This document shows, piece after piece, positions 9,228-18,077 of a DNA stretch of 64,000 nt. The DNA comes from Shewanella sp. MBTL60-112-B2. Lineage in GTDB: Bacteria > Pseudomonadota > Gammaproteobacteria > Enterobacterales > Shewanellaceae. Location: contig NZ_BPFA01000016.1 of the NCBI RefSeq assembly GCF_019655055.1, forward strand, positions 39,409 to 103,408. The letters are read 5' to 3'. The first letter of the stretch is position 1. Every line of letters begins with the position of its first letter. Made by a program: the position numbers and the translations under genes. A model generated the notes under the pieces. It made no database searches and was not told the DNA's origin. It saw only the letters and a list, made by a program, of their open reading frames with translations.

Positions 9228-10880
9228 TTACTTGGCTACAGAATAGCTCTTAAGGAACTTAATACCGTTATTTATATCGGGTGTGTAAGTTCGGTCTAAA
9301 TCAACAAATGGCACTACTTTACGGTACTGCTCGATTAAGTGACTTGTACCCGTACCCATTTTCTTATCTTGATCTCTCATGCGGATCTCCATACCTTGAG
9401 TTGTATGCAATACCTCATAGGCATAGATCTCGTAACCAATATCAGCCATTTTCTCGACGCGAGAGGCAATTAAGTTAACGTTGCTGAACGTCTCCTCAAT
9501 GCCTACAGACGTTGGTACACCGTAAAGTGTTGCGCTATTGGTTAATGTCATTGCTTCAGCATATAAGCCTGACATTGATTGGGCGATGTTAGCAAAACCG
9601 TCGCCGCCGACATTCTCTTTCGCGATTAGGTAAGTCGGTAGATTAGTGCGATGGCCATCGTCTAACTGAGTGGTACGCCATGCAGAAATATGGATAACTT
9701 GTGCAAGTGCACGGCCTAAAGATTCCATCTGCACGGCTAATTGAGTGTTGTCGAAGTTAGCACCAGAGTTTACAAAAACGCTATCATCGCCGACACGTAA
9801 TGCATTAACAGCTGGAGTGTCGCTATACCAAAGGTCATCACGAGCTTCAGTGTTCACAATTGGGTTATCTGTCGTGTGATTAATCGCAGTGTTCAGTAGC
9901 TCTTTTGCTTGGCGTAGTTCTTCTTTTGCGGTCGCTAAAATATAACCAGATGAGCGGAATGACAGTGGGTCTTGCAGGTTACGCTTGCTATCTAATTCCC
10001 ATAAATATGAGCCTTTTAGCGCACCAAGAATAGCTTCTGCAGCTTCATGACCTTGTGGCCAGCCTTTAGTATCAACTGTGTGCCATAGGAATGGTGATAC
10101 GTTACCGTTAAGTGCTTCTAGTGAAGAGGCAATAATTACCGGTGAAATTTCTAGGAAATGTTCGGCTTTTTTAACCGCTGCAATGTTCTGTGCTTCGGCC
10201 ACGTTACCGTTTGATAAGATAGAAATACCGTCTAAACCGAACGGTCTGTAAGGCTTTAGATCTAGCTCTTCACGTACTTCTTTTGAGTCACGGCGCTCGC
10301 CTTTGTACATCACGTCCCATTCACCCATTAGCGATAAACCAATATGGGTCGCTAAACTTAAATCGTTAGCGCCAGATGAGCCTCGACTTGGGATCAGTGG
10401 TGTAACGTCTGCATTGATGTAGTCCATAAATGCTTGCGCACCTTCGGTACTCATCGCAGTGTAACCCGCTGCCATTTGGTTAAGGCGAATGATCATCGCC
10501 ATCTTTGATTCGCGCTCAGACACGAACGGCTCTACCCCCGCAGCTTGAATACGCATCTGGCGTTCGTTGAACTTAATTGAAGCAGTAAAGTTAGGTTCGT
10601 CTTCAACTGATGTGCCTGCAACACGCTGATCTTTTAAGGCGCCGTAGTTAACGGTTAAGCCGTAAATAGAGCGGCCATCAGCAGCTGCGTGAATAGGCGC
10701 CTTGTAACCTGCGTTAATGCGTTGCCAACCTGCTTTAGAAATCTTAACGTCTTCACCTGGTTGGGCGATTTCCCATAGCTGATCCACTGTGAGTGAACGA
10801 CCATCTAGAGTATGTGTTGCCGCATTAGCGGATAAAGGTAGGCTTGCTGCAACGAGTAATGCAAATACACTTTTCTTCAT
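9228..10880 (-). CDS. Secreted aromatic amino acid lyase (HAL/PAL-fold) homologue
   Basis: A 550-residue protein with a cleavable Sec signal (cut predicted after SANA, residue 20), so it acts in the periplasm, unlike cytoplasmic HutH. Family landmarks are the YG-containing loop (Tyr73, YGLTVNYGALKD), LSNGN (222-226), QDPLSFR (303-309), TDNPIV (337-342) and the GNFH-like ANFDNTQ. Two points are odd. Where the family reads GSVGASGDL, this one reads GSSGANDL (residues 167-174), so the Ser of the MIO-forming Ala-Ser-Gly seems absent. The tyrosine of QDPYS is replaced by Leu306. It is the last gene of an operon with a tetraheme cytochrome (27 bp upstream) and a flavin reductase, suggesting it supplies an unsaturated acid. 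Fold is sure; activity and substrate are not. Confidence 0.85.
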   Translation of the reverse strand: MKKSVFALLVAASLPLSANAATHTLDGRSLTVDQLWEIAQPGEDVKISKAGWQRINAGYKAPIHAAADGRSIYGLTVNYGALKDQRVAGTSVEDEPNFTASIKFNERQMRIQAAGVEPFVSERESKMAMIIRLNQMAAGYTAMSTEGAQAFMDYINADVTPLIPSRGSSGANDLSLATHIGLSLMGEWDVMYKGERRDSKEVREELDLKPYRPFGLDGISILSNGNVAEAQNIAAVKKAEHFLEISPVIIASSLEALNGNVSPFLWHTVDTKGWPQGHEAAEAILGALKGSYLWELDSKRNLQDPLSFRSSGYILATAKEELRQAKELLNTAINHTTDNPIVNTEARDDLWYSDTPAVNALRVGDDSVFVNSGANFDNTQLAVQMESLGRALAQVIHISAWRTTQLDDGHRTNLPTYLIAKENVGGDGFANIAQSMSGLYAEAMTLTNSATLYGVPTSVGIEETFSNVNLIASRVEKMADIGYEIYAYEVLHTTQGMEIRMRDQDKKMGTGTSHLIEQYRKVVPFVDLDRTYTPDINNGIKFLKSYSVAK

Positions 10881-10907
10881 TTTTAACTCTCTAATTTAGT
10901 AGTACAT

Positions 10908-11258
10908 TTACTTAAGGTTGTTAAATTCGACTTTATGGCAGTCGGAGCAAATATCTTTCGATGGCTTGTGTTCAGAATGGCAAACCATACATTCAAGCAA
11001 GTCTTCGTAGTGATGCGAATTATGTGGATTCTTATCAAAACGATTTGGCTCTGTAGGGATATCATGCATGCCACCGTGGCAATCAATACAGGCCTGATCG
11101 CTCGGCCGTTCAAACGCACCCTTAGTCGTATGGCAGGTGCGGCAGTTCATATCATCGCCAAGTGCGTCGATATGATGTTGTTTAATCGTCGGTTTAGCAG
11201 CAAATGCACTGCAAGATAGTAGAGTTGCGATAACGGCAACGGCAAAAGAAGTTTTCAT
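10908..11258 (-). CDS. Small periplasmic tetraheme cytochrome c
   Basis: This 116-residue protein has a Sec signal (cut near SAFA) and exactly four CxxCH haem sites (CRTCH, CIDCH, CMVCH, CSDCH) plus many additional histidines that can serve as distal ligands. It resembles the N-terminal haem domain of Shewanella flavocytochrome c3 fumarate reductase. Here that domain is a separate polypeptide, encoded directly after the flavin subunit: the last A of the flavin gene's TAA is the first base of this ATG. It should carry electrons from a membrane quinol dehydrogenase (CymA in Shewanella, known for related systems) to the flavin subunit. Confidence 0.92.
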   Translation of the reverse strand: MKTSFAVAVIATLLSCSAFAAKPTIKQHHIDALGDDMNCRTCHTTKGAFERPSDQACIDCHGGMHDIPTEPNRFDKNPHNSHHYEDLLECMVCHSEHKPSKDICSDCHKVEFNNLK

Positions 11259-12760
11259 TACGCATTCGCCTTATAATTTGCTGCAGTTCTGCCTGCAATC
11301 TGACCAAAAACCAAGCCGTCAACTGACGAACAACCACCTAAACGGTCCATACCATGGGTACCGCCAGCGACTTCGCCAGCAGCAAACAGCCCTTTGATTG
11401 GCTCACAGGTCGTTGCATCAATCACTTCTGCATCAGGAGTGATAGCTACGCCGCCCATGCAGTAATGCAACTTTGGCGATAGTCGTAGTGAGTAAAATGG
11501 TGGTTTTAATTCGGTTCTTCTGTCCAATGGCTTGTTAAATGGATCTGGCTTGCCTGCAACAATCTCGTTCCAATCTGCAATCGACTGAGCAAGTACCGCC
11601 TCATCGACACCGTGACGTTTAGCCAGTTCAGCAACAGAGTTCGACTTGTTAACCGCACCGTCACGGTAAGCGCCCTTAAAGCCTTCAGCACGCTGTGTGG
11701 TTGCTTCGCTACAGAAAGTGAATGGGAAGTTAGGCTTTTCTGAAGTCCCTTTCTCTAATACGACCAACTGTGCTTCAGCGCGAGTGCGGCGATCGGCCAA
11801 TTCATTCATAAAGCGCTTGCCGGTCATTGGGTCGATGGCAATCCCTTCACTAAATGAGTAATCAGCAAAGAAAGATGCGGGACCTGCACCTTTTTCATCT
11901 GGAGAAGCCCAAGGGCCGAGCTGATACATGTCGAGCATGATAGGTAGCGAGCCTACTGCAAGTAAGGATTTGATCATGCCTGCTGTTGCGCCCGGGTGCG
12001 CAGTCGCTTCTAGGTGAGCGTAAATAGGCATAGTTGTCTTAACGAACTTCTTATCTTGTCCCCAACCACCGGTCGCAACAACTACACCATGGCGTGACTT
12101 GTAGGTTTGCTCGCCTTTGAACTTTTCCGTTTCAAAATCAAATTTCTCTTGTACGGCAACGCCGGTGATCGCGTTATTCTTATCACGCAGTAAAGAGGTC
12201 ACTTGAGTACGATTTTGGAACTGCACACCTTTATTCACTAAGTACTTGTGCATAGGAACCACAATTCCGCCACCAGAGGCATTAGCTGGAATATGCGCTC
12301 TAGGCGCGCTGTGTCCTCCAAGGCGGATAATTTTATCCATAAATTCGACGCCACAACCAATTAACATGTCGTATACGGTGTGGGCCTCGGTCGCTAAGGT
12401 TTTGCACAGTTCTGGATGGTTAAAACCACGACCGGCTTTTACCATATCTTTGATCATTAACTCTGGAGAGTCTTCGATGCCGTGCTTTTTCTGAAGAGAG
12501 GTATTCGGCATACAAGCAATACCGCCGCAAATCGCTGAGTTGCCGCCCCAGGTTTCCATCTTTTCAAGGATCAGTATGTTTTTTAATCCAGCTTTGTTAG
12601 CCGAATAAGCAGCAGCTAACCCCGCAAAACCACTGCCGACAATGATTAAGTCGTATTCTCGGTCCCAACTATTTTCTGATGCAATAGCTGTCGCTGAAAA
12701 TGGTAAAGCCATTGCTGCGGTAATACCCATGCTTTTAGTTAGAAAGTCTCTTCTTTTCAT
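11258..12760 (-). CDS. Tat-exported FAD reductase of the fumarate/urocanate reductase family
   Basis: A 500-residue flavoprotein without haem or FMN-transferase domains. It has a Tat-like signal (KRRDFLTKSMG), an FAD dinucleotide fold (IIVGSGFAGLAAA, about 39-51), EKM..GGNS and the C-terminal FAD motif AAGEVAGGTHGMDRLGG. The proton-donor arginine region is present (GKRFMNELADRRTR, Arg324/325), as is the substrate-clamping arginine (Arg473). The fumarate-binding histidines are not: HHTMGG of flavocytochrome c3 reads HYCMGG (433-438) and the QAHPT segment reads QLGPW. The substrate is therefore probably not fumarate but another unsaturated acid, perhaps an aryl or imidazolyl acrylate given the lyase homologue in the operon. 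First gene of the operon, overlapping the cytochrome gene by one base. Confidence 0.88.
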   Translation of the reverse strand: MKRRDFLTKSMGITAAMALPFSATAIASENSWDREYDLIIVGSGFAGLAAAYSANKAGLKNILILEKMETWGGNSAICGGIACMPNTSLQKKHGIEDSPELMIKDMVKAGRGFNHPELCKTLATEAHTVYDMLIGCGVEFMDKIIRLGGHSAPRAHIPANASGGGIVVPMHKYLVNKGVQFQNRTQVTSLLRDKNNAITGVAVQEKFDFETEKFKGEQTYKSRHGVVVATGGWGQDKKFVKTTMPIYAHLEATAHPGATAGMIKSLLAVGSLPIMLDMYQLGPWASPDEKGAGPASFFADYSFSEGIAIDPMTGKRFMNELADRRTRAEAQLVVLEKGTSEKPNFPFTFCSEATTQRAEGFKGAYRDGAVNKSNSVAELAKRHGVDEAVLAQSIADWNEIVAGKPDPFNKPLDRRTELKPPFYSLRLSPKLHYCMGGVAITPDAEVIDATTCEPIKGLFAAGEVAGGTHGMDRLGGCSSVDGLVFGQIAGRTAANYKANA

Positions 12761-13020
12761 TATTATTCCACGAATTTTATATTAGTCATCATTCGAGCTT
12801 GATGATATGAATCGTGTCGTGCCGAGTTTGTGATTGTCATCTGATATATATAGGTATAAAAAAAAGTAATACCAAAGATTGTGAGCGTGGTTATAGCTGG
12901 AAATGGCGTAAAGTATGATAATTAATTAATGGTTTTTTAAATCATAAATATTAATTAAATATCGTGCATTTGATTGCGGTCACACAACAATAAGAATCTA
13001 GAACTAGATCCCGAATAATT
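12761..13020. promoter_or_regulatory. Divergent promoter region, flavocytochrome operon / lysR
   Basis: A 260-bp AT-rich region between the flavin reductase start and the LysR start, read outward in both directions. LysR proteins usually control such a divergent neighbour. No single T-N11-A operator stands out clearly, so only the regional call is made. Confidence 0.5.
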
Positions 13021-13869
13021 ATGATTAATAACACAACAGTTTATTGTTTCTATTACTCCGCAAAGTTTTCATCATTTTCTAAAGCGGCAAGCTTTTTAAA
13101 AATGACTCAACCTAGTGTTAGCTCCAGCATTATTGCTCTAGAGAAAAAAATTGGCGCGAAACTGTTTGAAAGAGAGAGTCGCGGGGTGAGGTTGACTGAC
13201 CGCGGTCATGAAATCTACAAAAAAGCTGAAGATGTCATCATGTCGATGAATGAACTCGAGTCGGCACTTCAGCAGGTTAATAGAAAGTCTGTCATTAAAA
13301 TAGCGACTCAACCTAGACTGTACGAGAAGTACTTGTCAGCCAAGTTAACCAATGACTTTATTGAAGAGTTTTTCGTGCAAATCAATACAGGTGAGTTGGC
13401 TACAATTAAAGGCTGGATGGATTCAGGGGAAGTCGATGTTGTTATCACCGAAGGCATATTTGATGATCATCCAATCTTTGAACATTTTACCGAACTCGAC
13501 AATTTAAAGTTTTTTTGGGCTAAAAAGGTGGGGATAGAATTTGCTAAACCAGTTCCTACATTCGTGCACTCTGATATTTGGAATCATTGGCATGATTTAA
13601 GTGCTTGTATGTATAACAATCCTGATTATAAGAAGGTTATGGTGATAGATACTCCAGATTTCTCTTGTAAATTAATCGAGCGTGGAATGGGAATTGGTTT
13701 ATTGCCTGAGCAAATTATTCTCAAAAACGAAAATATTGAAAAGTGTGCGGGACCAACCTCTGGCGATATTAATGGACCTATTGCTATCTATGTGAATCAA
13801 GATCGCAAGTTAGAGTTACAGCAGATTGGGTTAATTGAAAAGATTATTTCTACTGGTGACTCTCGTTAA
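13021..13869 (+). CDS. LysR-family regulator beside flavocytochrome operon
   Basis: A 282-residue LysR-type regulator with the N-terminal helix-turn-helix (FSKAASFLKMTQPSVSSSI followed by LEKKIGAKLFERESRGVRLT) and a shorter-than-usual effector-binding domain. Its divergent position next to the flavin reductase-cytochrome-lyase operon makes it the likely local regulator, with the substrate or product of that pathway as inducer (inference). There is no clear ribosome binding site before the ATG. Codon and base use are more AT-rich than in the ilv genes, in common with this accessory region. Confidence 0.88.
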   Translation: MINNTTVYCFYYSAKFSSFSKAASFLKMTQPSVSSSIIALEKKIGAKLFERESRGVRLTDRGHEIYKKAEDVIMSMNELESALQQVNRKSVIKIATQPRLYEKYLSAKLTNDFIEEFFVQINTGELATIKGWMDSGEVDVVITEGIFDDHPIFEHFTELDNLKFFWAKKVGIEFAKPVPTFVHSDIWNHWHDLSACMYNNPDYKKVMVIDTPDFSCKLIERGMGIGLLPEQIILKNENIEKCAGPTSGDINGPIAIYVNQDRKLELQQIGLIEKIISTGDSR

Positions 13870-14170
13870 AAACTGAATGTGTTTTTGGTCACAATTAATC
13901 TTATAGTCTGATTGAGATCGTTAATATATTGATGAAATCAATTAAAGTAATATGGGCGTTTATTTTCTTTTAATATATTAAATTGTTATGTAAGCCATAA
14001 ATATACCTACACTGCTCTAATCAAAATGGGTTTGCCGATTGTTAATCACAACTAAGTAGAGACAGGTCTAGGCTGGTGGTTTAGCCCGGTTAGAATGAAT
14101 ATCAATAGCGTATGTTTGCAAACCCTTTATGATAAGACGCATAACTTGCGTCATTTGCAAAAGGCCTATT
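13870..14170. other. Intergenic region between two lysR genes
   Basis: 301 bp with no supported gene; it should hold the promoter of the second lysR gene. No clear terminator hairpin with a T-run is seen after the first lysR gene. Confidence 0.5.
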
Positions 14171-15100
14171 GTGAAACAGTTGGATTTCAATTTACTCAGA
14201 GTGTTAGAAGTACTGCTTGAAGAGCAGAGTGTTACTGCGGCGGCTTCGCGTTTGCATTTAACCCAATCTGCAGTCAGTAAGCAGTTGAGTAAGTTACGTG
14301 AAACCTTCGATGACCAATTGTTTGAACGCACGGCTTATGGCTTAAAAGCCACGCCTCGTGCCTTACAGCTAGCGCCAGAGCTAAGAGAGGTGCTGCAAAG
14401 GCTGGAGCAGTTCACCCGCCCAAGTACCTTTGAGCCTGCAGAAAGTCAGCGCCGCTTTAGAATGCATTTAGTTGAAACGGCTTACTCGTTAACTTTTCCG
14501 CACTTTATGCCTAAGCTGCTAAAGCAAGCCCCACAAGTGAGTATTAATAGCCAAACATGGTCGCATAACAGTATGGAACAGCTATTACGCTGTGAAATCG
14601 ATATGGGCATTATCTGCCGCGAGTGGGATAAGCGTTCCTTGCTGCACATGGATAACTTGCCTGAAGAATTAGCTTATTCAGAAGTTATTCGAGATCACCC
14701 TGTTTGTCTGGTACGTGAAGGGCATCCATTGCTCAGTGAACGCTGGAATTTAGATACCTTCCTTAAATATCGTCATCTACAAGTTGCTTTTGGCGGTCTT
14801 GAGCAGTGGCTGCTAGACGATGTATTGCGATTAGAGCATCTACATCGCGATATTGCTGTGAATATGACAGACTTTAATTGTGCGCTTGATTTGTGTGAAA
14901 ACAGCGATTTAATTTTATGTGCTCCGCAGAAATATGTCTTGCAGATGATAGCGGATTACCAATTAGTTTGCCTTGATGTACCGATAAAAGTCGAATCCGG
15001 CGCTTATGTGCTGGTTTGGCATAAACATTTCAATCTTGACCCAAGTCATAGCTGGTTGCGTAATATGCTGATTGACGGCGTCAAAGCCGCCAATCAATAG
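14171..15100 (+). CDS. LysR-family regulator, target unknown
   Basis: About 309 residues from a GTG at 14171, chosen because the protein then begins KQLDFNLLRVLEVLLEE, the usual start of this LysR subgroup; a longer frame reaches an upstream ATG at 14129 but adds an unlikely Cys-rich tail. The helix-turn-helix reads TAAASRLHLTQSAVSKQL with FERTAYGLKAT after it. The effector domain is of normal length. It converges on ilvY with only 4 bp between the two stop codons, so there is no divergent partner to suggest its target. Family certain, role unknown. Confidence 0.88.
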   Translation: MKQLDFNLLRVLEVLLEEQSVTAAASRLHLTQSAVSKQLSKLRETFDDQLFERTAYGLKATPRALQLAPELREVLQRLEQFTRPSTFEPAESQRRFRMHLVETAYSLTFPHFMPKLLKQAPQVSINSQTWSHNSMEQLLRCEIDMGIICREWDKRSLLHMDNLPEELAYSEVIRDHPVCLVREGHPLLSERWNLDTFLKYRHLQVAFGGLEQWLLDDVLRLEHLHRDIAVNMTDFNCALDLCENSDLILCAPQKYVLQMIADYQLVCLDVPIKVESGAYVLVWHKHFNLDPSHSWLRNMLIDGVKAANQ

Positions 15101-15104
15101 GTCA

Positions 15105-15977
15105 TTATATTGCCTGTAAAAATGCCTCAATAACGGGTTCAGCTGTACGCTTGCTCTTACAGCAGCAACCGAGTTCAAAGGGAGGGATGTCGATAGGCGA
15201 GGTCAGTAGCTGAATACGATCTCTTACCGGGCTGTTATTGATCACCACCTCTGGAGTAATGCTCACGCCACATCCCAATGCCACCATAGAGGTTATGGCT
15301 TCTTGGCCTGAGACCTGCGCATAAATATTGGGAATTAACCCCAAAGACTTAAACCAGTTGTCGATACGTTTTCGACCTGGGCCATGCTCAGGCACGATAA
15401 AAGGTAGCCTATCCCATGGAATATAAGACTCAGTGAGTAGTTCTTGCACCTGACATCTAAAGGTTGGGGCAATTATCGACAGCGGCACATCATCAATCTT
15501 GGCAAAGTGAAGGTTGTCGGGAAACGGATCGGGTAGGGCGGCGATGGCGATATCGGCACGATTGTTACGTACTTCATTAACCGCGTTGGCAGCATCACCA
15601 GTCGTTAGCGCGATTTCAACTAAGGGGTGCTCACGTCTAAAACGGTCAAGTAAACCAGGCAGATGGCTATAGGCGGCAGTTACCGAGCAATATAGATTGA
15701 GTCTACCTCTAAGAAAGTCCTGCTTGGGATCGATTTTGGTTTTTAGCTTGCCCCATTGCTCAAGTGTGGACTCGGCAAAGTGGCGGTACTCCACGCCAGC
15801 GCTCGTCAGGGTCACACTGCGGTTGTCACGCTGAAACAACTGCGCACCAACTTCCTCTTCCAGCCTTTGCATGGCGCGACTCAAGGTCGATGGGCTGACA
15901 TGCATCGCCTGTGCTGTTCTAGCAAAGTGCAAGCTATCAGCTAAATGCAGATAAAGCTTTATGGTGCGAATATCCAA
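15105..15977 (-). CDS. ilvY: IlvY, LysR-type activator of ilvC
   Basis: Activates ilvC transcription in response to acetohydroxy acid substrates (E. coli paradigm). The DNA-binding segment (AMHVSPSTLSRAMQRLEEEVG and RDNRSVTLTSAG) matches IlvY closely, and the gene is divergent from ilvC, its classic location. I place the start at a TTG at 15977, giving 290 residues (E. coli 297) beginning LDIRTIKLYLHLADS. GGAGAG lies about 9 bases upstream. A longer frame from 16067 would add some 30 residues not found in relatives and would run through the operator region. Confidence 0.92.
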   Translation of the reverse strand: MDIRTIKLYLHLADSLHFARTAQAMHVSPSTLSRAMQRLEEEVGAQLFQRDNRSVTLTSAGVEYRHFAESTLEQWGKLKTKIDPKQDFLRGRLNLYCSVTAAYSHLPGLLDRFRREHPLVEIALTTGDAANAVNEVRNNRADIAIAALPDPFPDNLHFAKIDDVPLSIIAPTFRCQVQELLTESYIPWDRLPFIVPEHGPGRKRIDNWFKSLGLIPNIYAQVSGQEAITSMVALGCGVSITPEVVINNSPVRDRIQLLTSPIDIPPFELGCCCKSKRTAEPVIEAFLQAI

Positions 15978-16157
15978 ACCGAGCTCTCCATGTTGACTAA
16001 ACTGGATTAATTTAGTTTGTGTTGCAAAAAACGCAATACTACATCCCAAATATATCATTTTAAGCAATGAAAGGCATGCGCTATAGTGATCTCAATCACA
16101 GCGTGGCTCAAAGTGAGCCAGCCCGTATAACAATCCAGAATCAAGGTGGTATATCAG
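15978..16157. promoter_or_regulatory. ilvY-ilvC divergent control region
   Basis: Seen here: a T-N11-A dyad TTGC-N7-GCAA at 16022-16036; another dyad ACTAAA-N9-TTTAGT at 15996-16016; a CRP-like box AGTGA-N6-TCACA at 16085-16100 just downstream of a possible -10 TATAGT (16082-16087); and a 7-bp hairpin TGGCTCA-AAG-TGAGCCA at 16104-16120 in the ilvC leader. The ilvC ribosome binding site AAGGTGG is at 16143-16149. In E. coli IlvY binds tandem operators here; assigning the dyads to IlvY is inference. Confidence 0.6.
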
Positions 16158-17639
16158 ATGGCTAACTATTTTAACTCTCTGAATTTGCGTCAACAATTGG
16201 AACAGCTGGCTCAATGCCGCTTCATGGATCGTAGTGAGTTCAGCGAAGGCTGTAACTTCATTAAAGGCTGGAACATCGTCATTCTTGGCTGTGGCGCTCA
16301 AGGTCTTAACCAAGGCTTGAATATGCGTGACTCAGGTCTAAATATCTCTTTTGCATTACGTGAGCAAGCGATTAGCGAGAAGCGTGATTCTTACCAGAAA
16401 GCAACCGGTAACGGTTTCCGCGTTGGCACTATCGAAGAGCTGATCCCTGATGCAGATTTGGTACTAAACCTGACGCCAGACAAGCAACACACCAATGCTG
16501 TTACTACGGTTATGCCGCTAATGAAGCAAGGTGCAACGCTATCTTACTCTCATGGTTTCAACATTGTTGAAGAGGGCATGCAGGTTCGCCCAGATATTAC
16601 AGTTATCATGGTTGCGCCTAAGTGTCCGGGTACTGAAGTTCGTGAAGAATACAAGCGTGGCTTTGGTGTACCAACACTGATTGCTGTTCACCCAGAAAAT
16701 GATCCTAAGGGTGAAGGTTTCGATATCGCTAAGGCGTATGCAAGTGCAACTGGTGGCGATCGCGCTGGTGTATTGCATTCTTCTTTCATCGCCGAAGTAA
16801 AATCTGACCTAATGGGCGAGCAGACTATTCTATGTGGCATGCTGCAAACGGGTGCCATCCTAGGTTATGAGAAGATGCTTGCCGACGGTGTTGAGCCAGG
16901 TTACGCAGCTAAGCTTATTCAGCAAGGTTGGGAAACAACCACTGAAGCGCTTAAGCATGGTGGTATCACTCATATGATGGACCGCCTATCAAACCCGGCC
17001 AAGATCAAAGCATTCGATATGGCTGAAGAGTTGAAAGTGATTCTTAAGCCGCTATTTGAAAAGCACATGGATGACATCATTGGTGGTGAGTTCTCTAAGA
17101 CCATGATGGCTGACTGGGCTAACGACGACGCTAACCTACTTAAGTGGCGCAGCGAAACTAACGATACCGGTTTTGAAAATGCACCAGGCTGTGAAGAGCA
17201 CATCGACGAGCAAGCTTATTTCGATAAAGGCATCTTCCTAGTGGCAATGATTAAAGCAGGTGTTGAGCTGGCTTTCGACACCATGGTTGCTGCAGGCATC
17301 ATTGAAGAGTCGGCTTATTACGAGTCACTGCACGAGACGCCGCTTATCGCTAACACTATTGCACGTAAGCGTTTATACGAGATGAACGTAGTGATTTCAG
17401 ATACCGCTGAATACGGTTGTTACCTATTTAACCATGCTGCACTGCCATTACTAAAAGATTACGTAGCTAACATGTCTGCAGAGTACCTAGGTGGCGGTCT
17501 ACAAGATGCGAGCAACGGCGTTGATAACGTCCGTTTAATCGAGGTCAACGCTGCGATTCGTGGTACAGCAGTTGAAGAAATTGGTGCTGAACTTCGTGGT
17601 TACATGACCGAAATGAAGCGCATCGTAGAAGAGAAATAA
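16158..17639 (+). CDS. ilvC: Ketol-acid reductoisomerase (class II)
   Basis: Converts acetolactate or acetohydroxybutyrate to the dihydroxy acids with NADPH and Mg2+, second common step of isoleucine/valine synthesis. The 493-residue length is the long class II form of enterobacteria. It shows the NADPH fold ([20 protein letters not shown]) and the two C-terminal knotted domains. The start is ATG 16158, giving [17 protein letters not shown] as in E. coli; a GTG at 16146 would add four residues and covers the ribosome binding site. Activated by the divergent ilvY product. Confidence 0.97.
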   Translation: MANYFNSLNLRQQLEQLAQCRFMDRSEFSEGCNFIKGWNIVILGCGAQGLNQGLNMRDSGLNISFALREQAISEKRDSYQKATGNGFRVGTIEELIPDADLVLNLTPDKQHTNAVTTVMPLMKQGATLSYSHGFNIVEEGMQVRPDITVIMVAPKCPGTEVREEYKRGFGVPTLIAVHPENDPKGEGFDIAKAYASATGGDRAGVLHSSFIAEVKSDLMGEQTILCGMLQTGAILGYEKMLADGVEPGYAAKLIQQGWETTTEALKHGGITHMMDRLSNPAKIKAFDMAEELKVILKPLFEKHMDDIIGGEFSKTMMADWANDDANLLKWRSETNDTGFENAPGCEEHIDEQAYFDKGIFLVAMIKAGVELAFDTMVAAGIIEESAYYESLHETPLIANTIARKRLYEMNVVISDTAEYGCYLFNHAALPLLKDYVANMSAEYLGGGLQDASNGVDNVRLIEVNAAIRGTAVEEIGAELRGYMTEMKRIVEEK

Positions 17640-17981
17640 ATTAATTTTCACATCTATTCTAGCCGGGCTTAAATCTTAATTGATTTGGGCCTAGGCTAAA
17701 AAATTTAAATTTGAGAACGTCACGTTTTTAGAAAAAGCACTTTCGATAACTCACTTTCGATTAACCACTAAGGATTAACACCTTAATAGCAGTAATAAAG
17801 TCAGGCAGAGCATCAGATATTCTTGCACTGGTCACGGCCTAAACCGCATAGACTAGATGATAAAATTTGATGTTAGAAAGTTTTTATTGTGTTTTTTATA
17901 GGCTTTGTGGTACTTCTTAATGGTCGTGTTTTAGACGACACCGAATTTAAGCAAAGAATCTGATTAGGAACCCAGTCGAAT
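17640..17981. other. ilvC-ilvL intergenic region
   Basis: Contains a long G-U-rich hairpin right after ilvC (about 17655-17697) without a good T-run, a short direct repeat (ACTTTCGATAA / ACTTTCGATTAA near 17741-17763), and must include the promoter of the ilvL-GMEDA operon. I could not choose a convincing -35/-10 pair. Confidence 0.45.
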
Positions 17982-18077
17982 ATGTTCAACCAAGCTGCCC
18001 AGCTCATTATTGTGATTATTAGCGTCGTGATTATTAAATCACAGCGGGGGCTGCGCATATTGAATCGACACACCTAA
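17982..18077 (+). CDS. ilvL: ilvGMEDA operon leader peptide
   Basis: A 31-codon reading frame, ATG at 17982 and TAA at 18075-18077. It contains the run LIIVIISVVII (residues 8-18): seven Ile codons, three Val and one Leu within 11 residues, interrupted only by one Ser. This is the hallmark of a branched-chain attenuator leader: ribosome stalling at these codons when charged tRNA is scarce exposes the antiterminator. It is followed by the attenuator hairpin and then ilvG. Composition and context make the call strong although the peptide is short. Confidence 0.92.
   Translation: MFNQAAQLIIVIISVVIIKSQRGLRILNRHT

Noticed and set aside
10883..11119. Alternative frame overlapping the cytochrome gene
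   Set aside because: The overlapping frame encodes a signal peptide and four CxxCH haem sites; the alternative is a shadow.
11258..12760. Naming the flavoprotein fumarate reductase or urocanate reductase
   Set aside because: Fumarate-binding histidines are replaced, and the urocanate-specific residues could not be verified by eye; substrate left open.
16146..16157. GTG start four codons upstream of ilvC ATG
   Set aside because: It falls inside the AAGGTGG ribosome binding site and the extra residues are absent from IlvC relatives.
17867..17916. Possible promoter elements for ilvL
   Set aside because: Several T-rich -35/-10-like words are present but none has both acceptable spacing and match.
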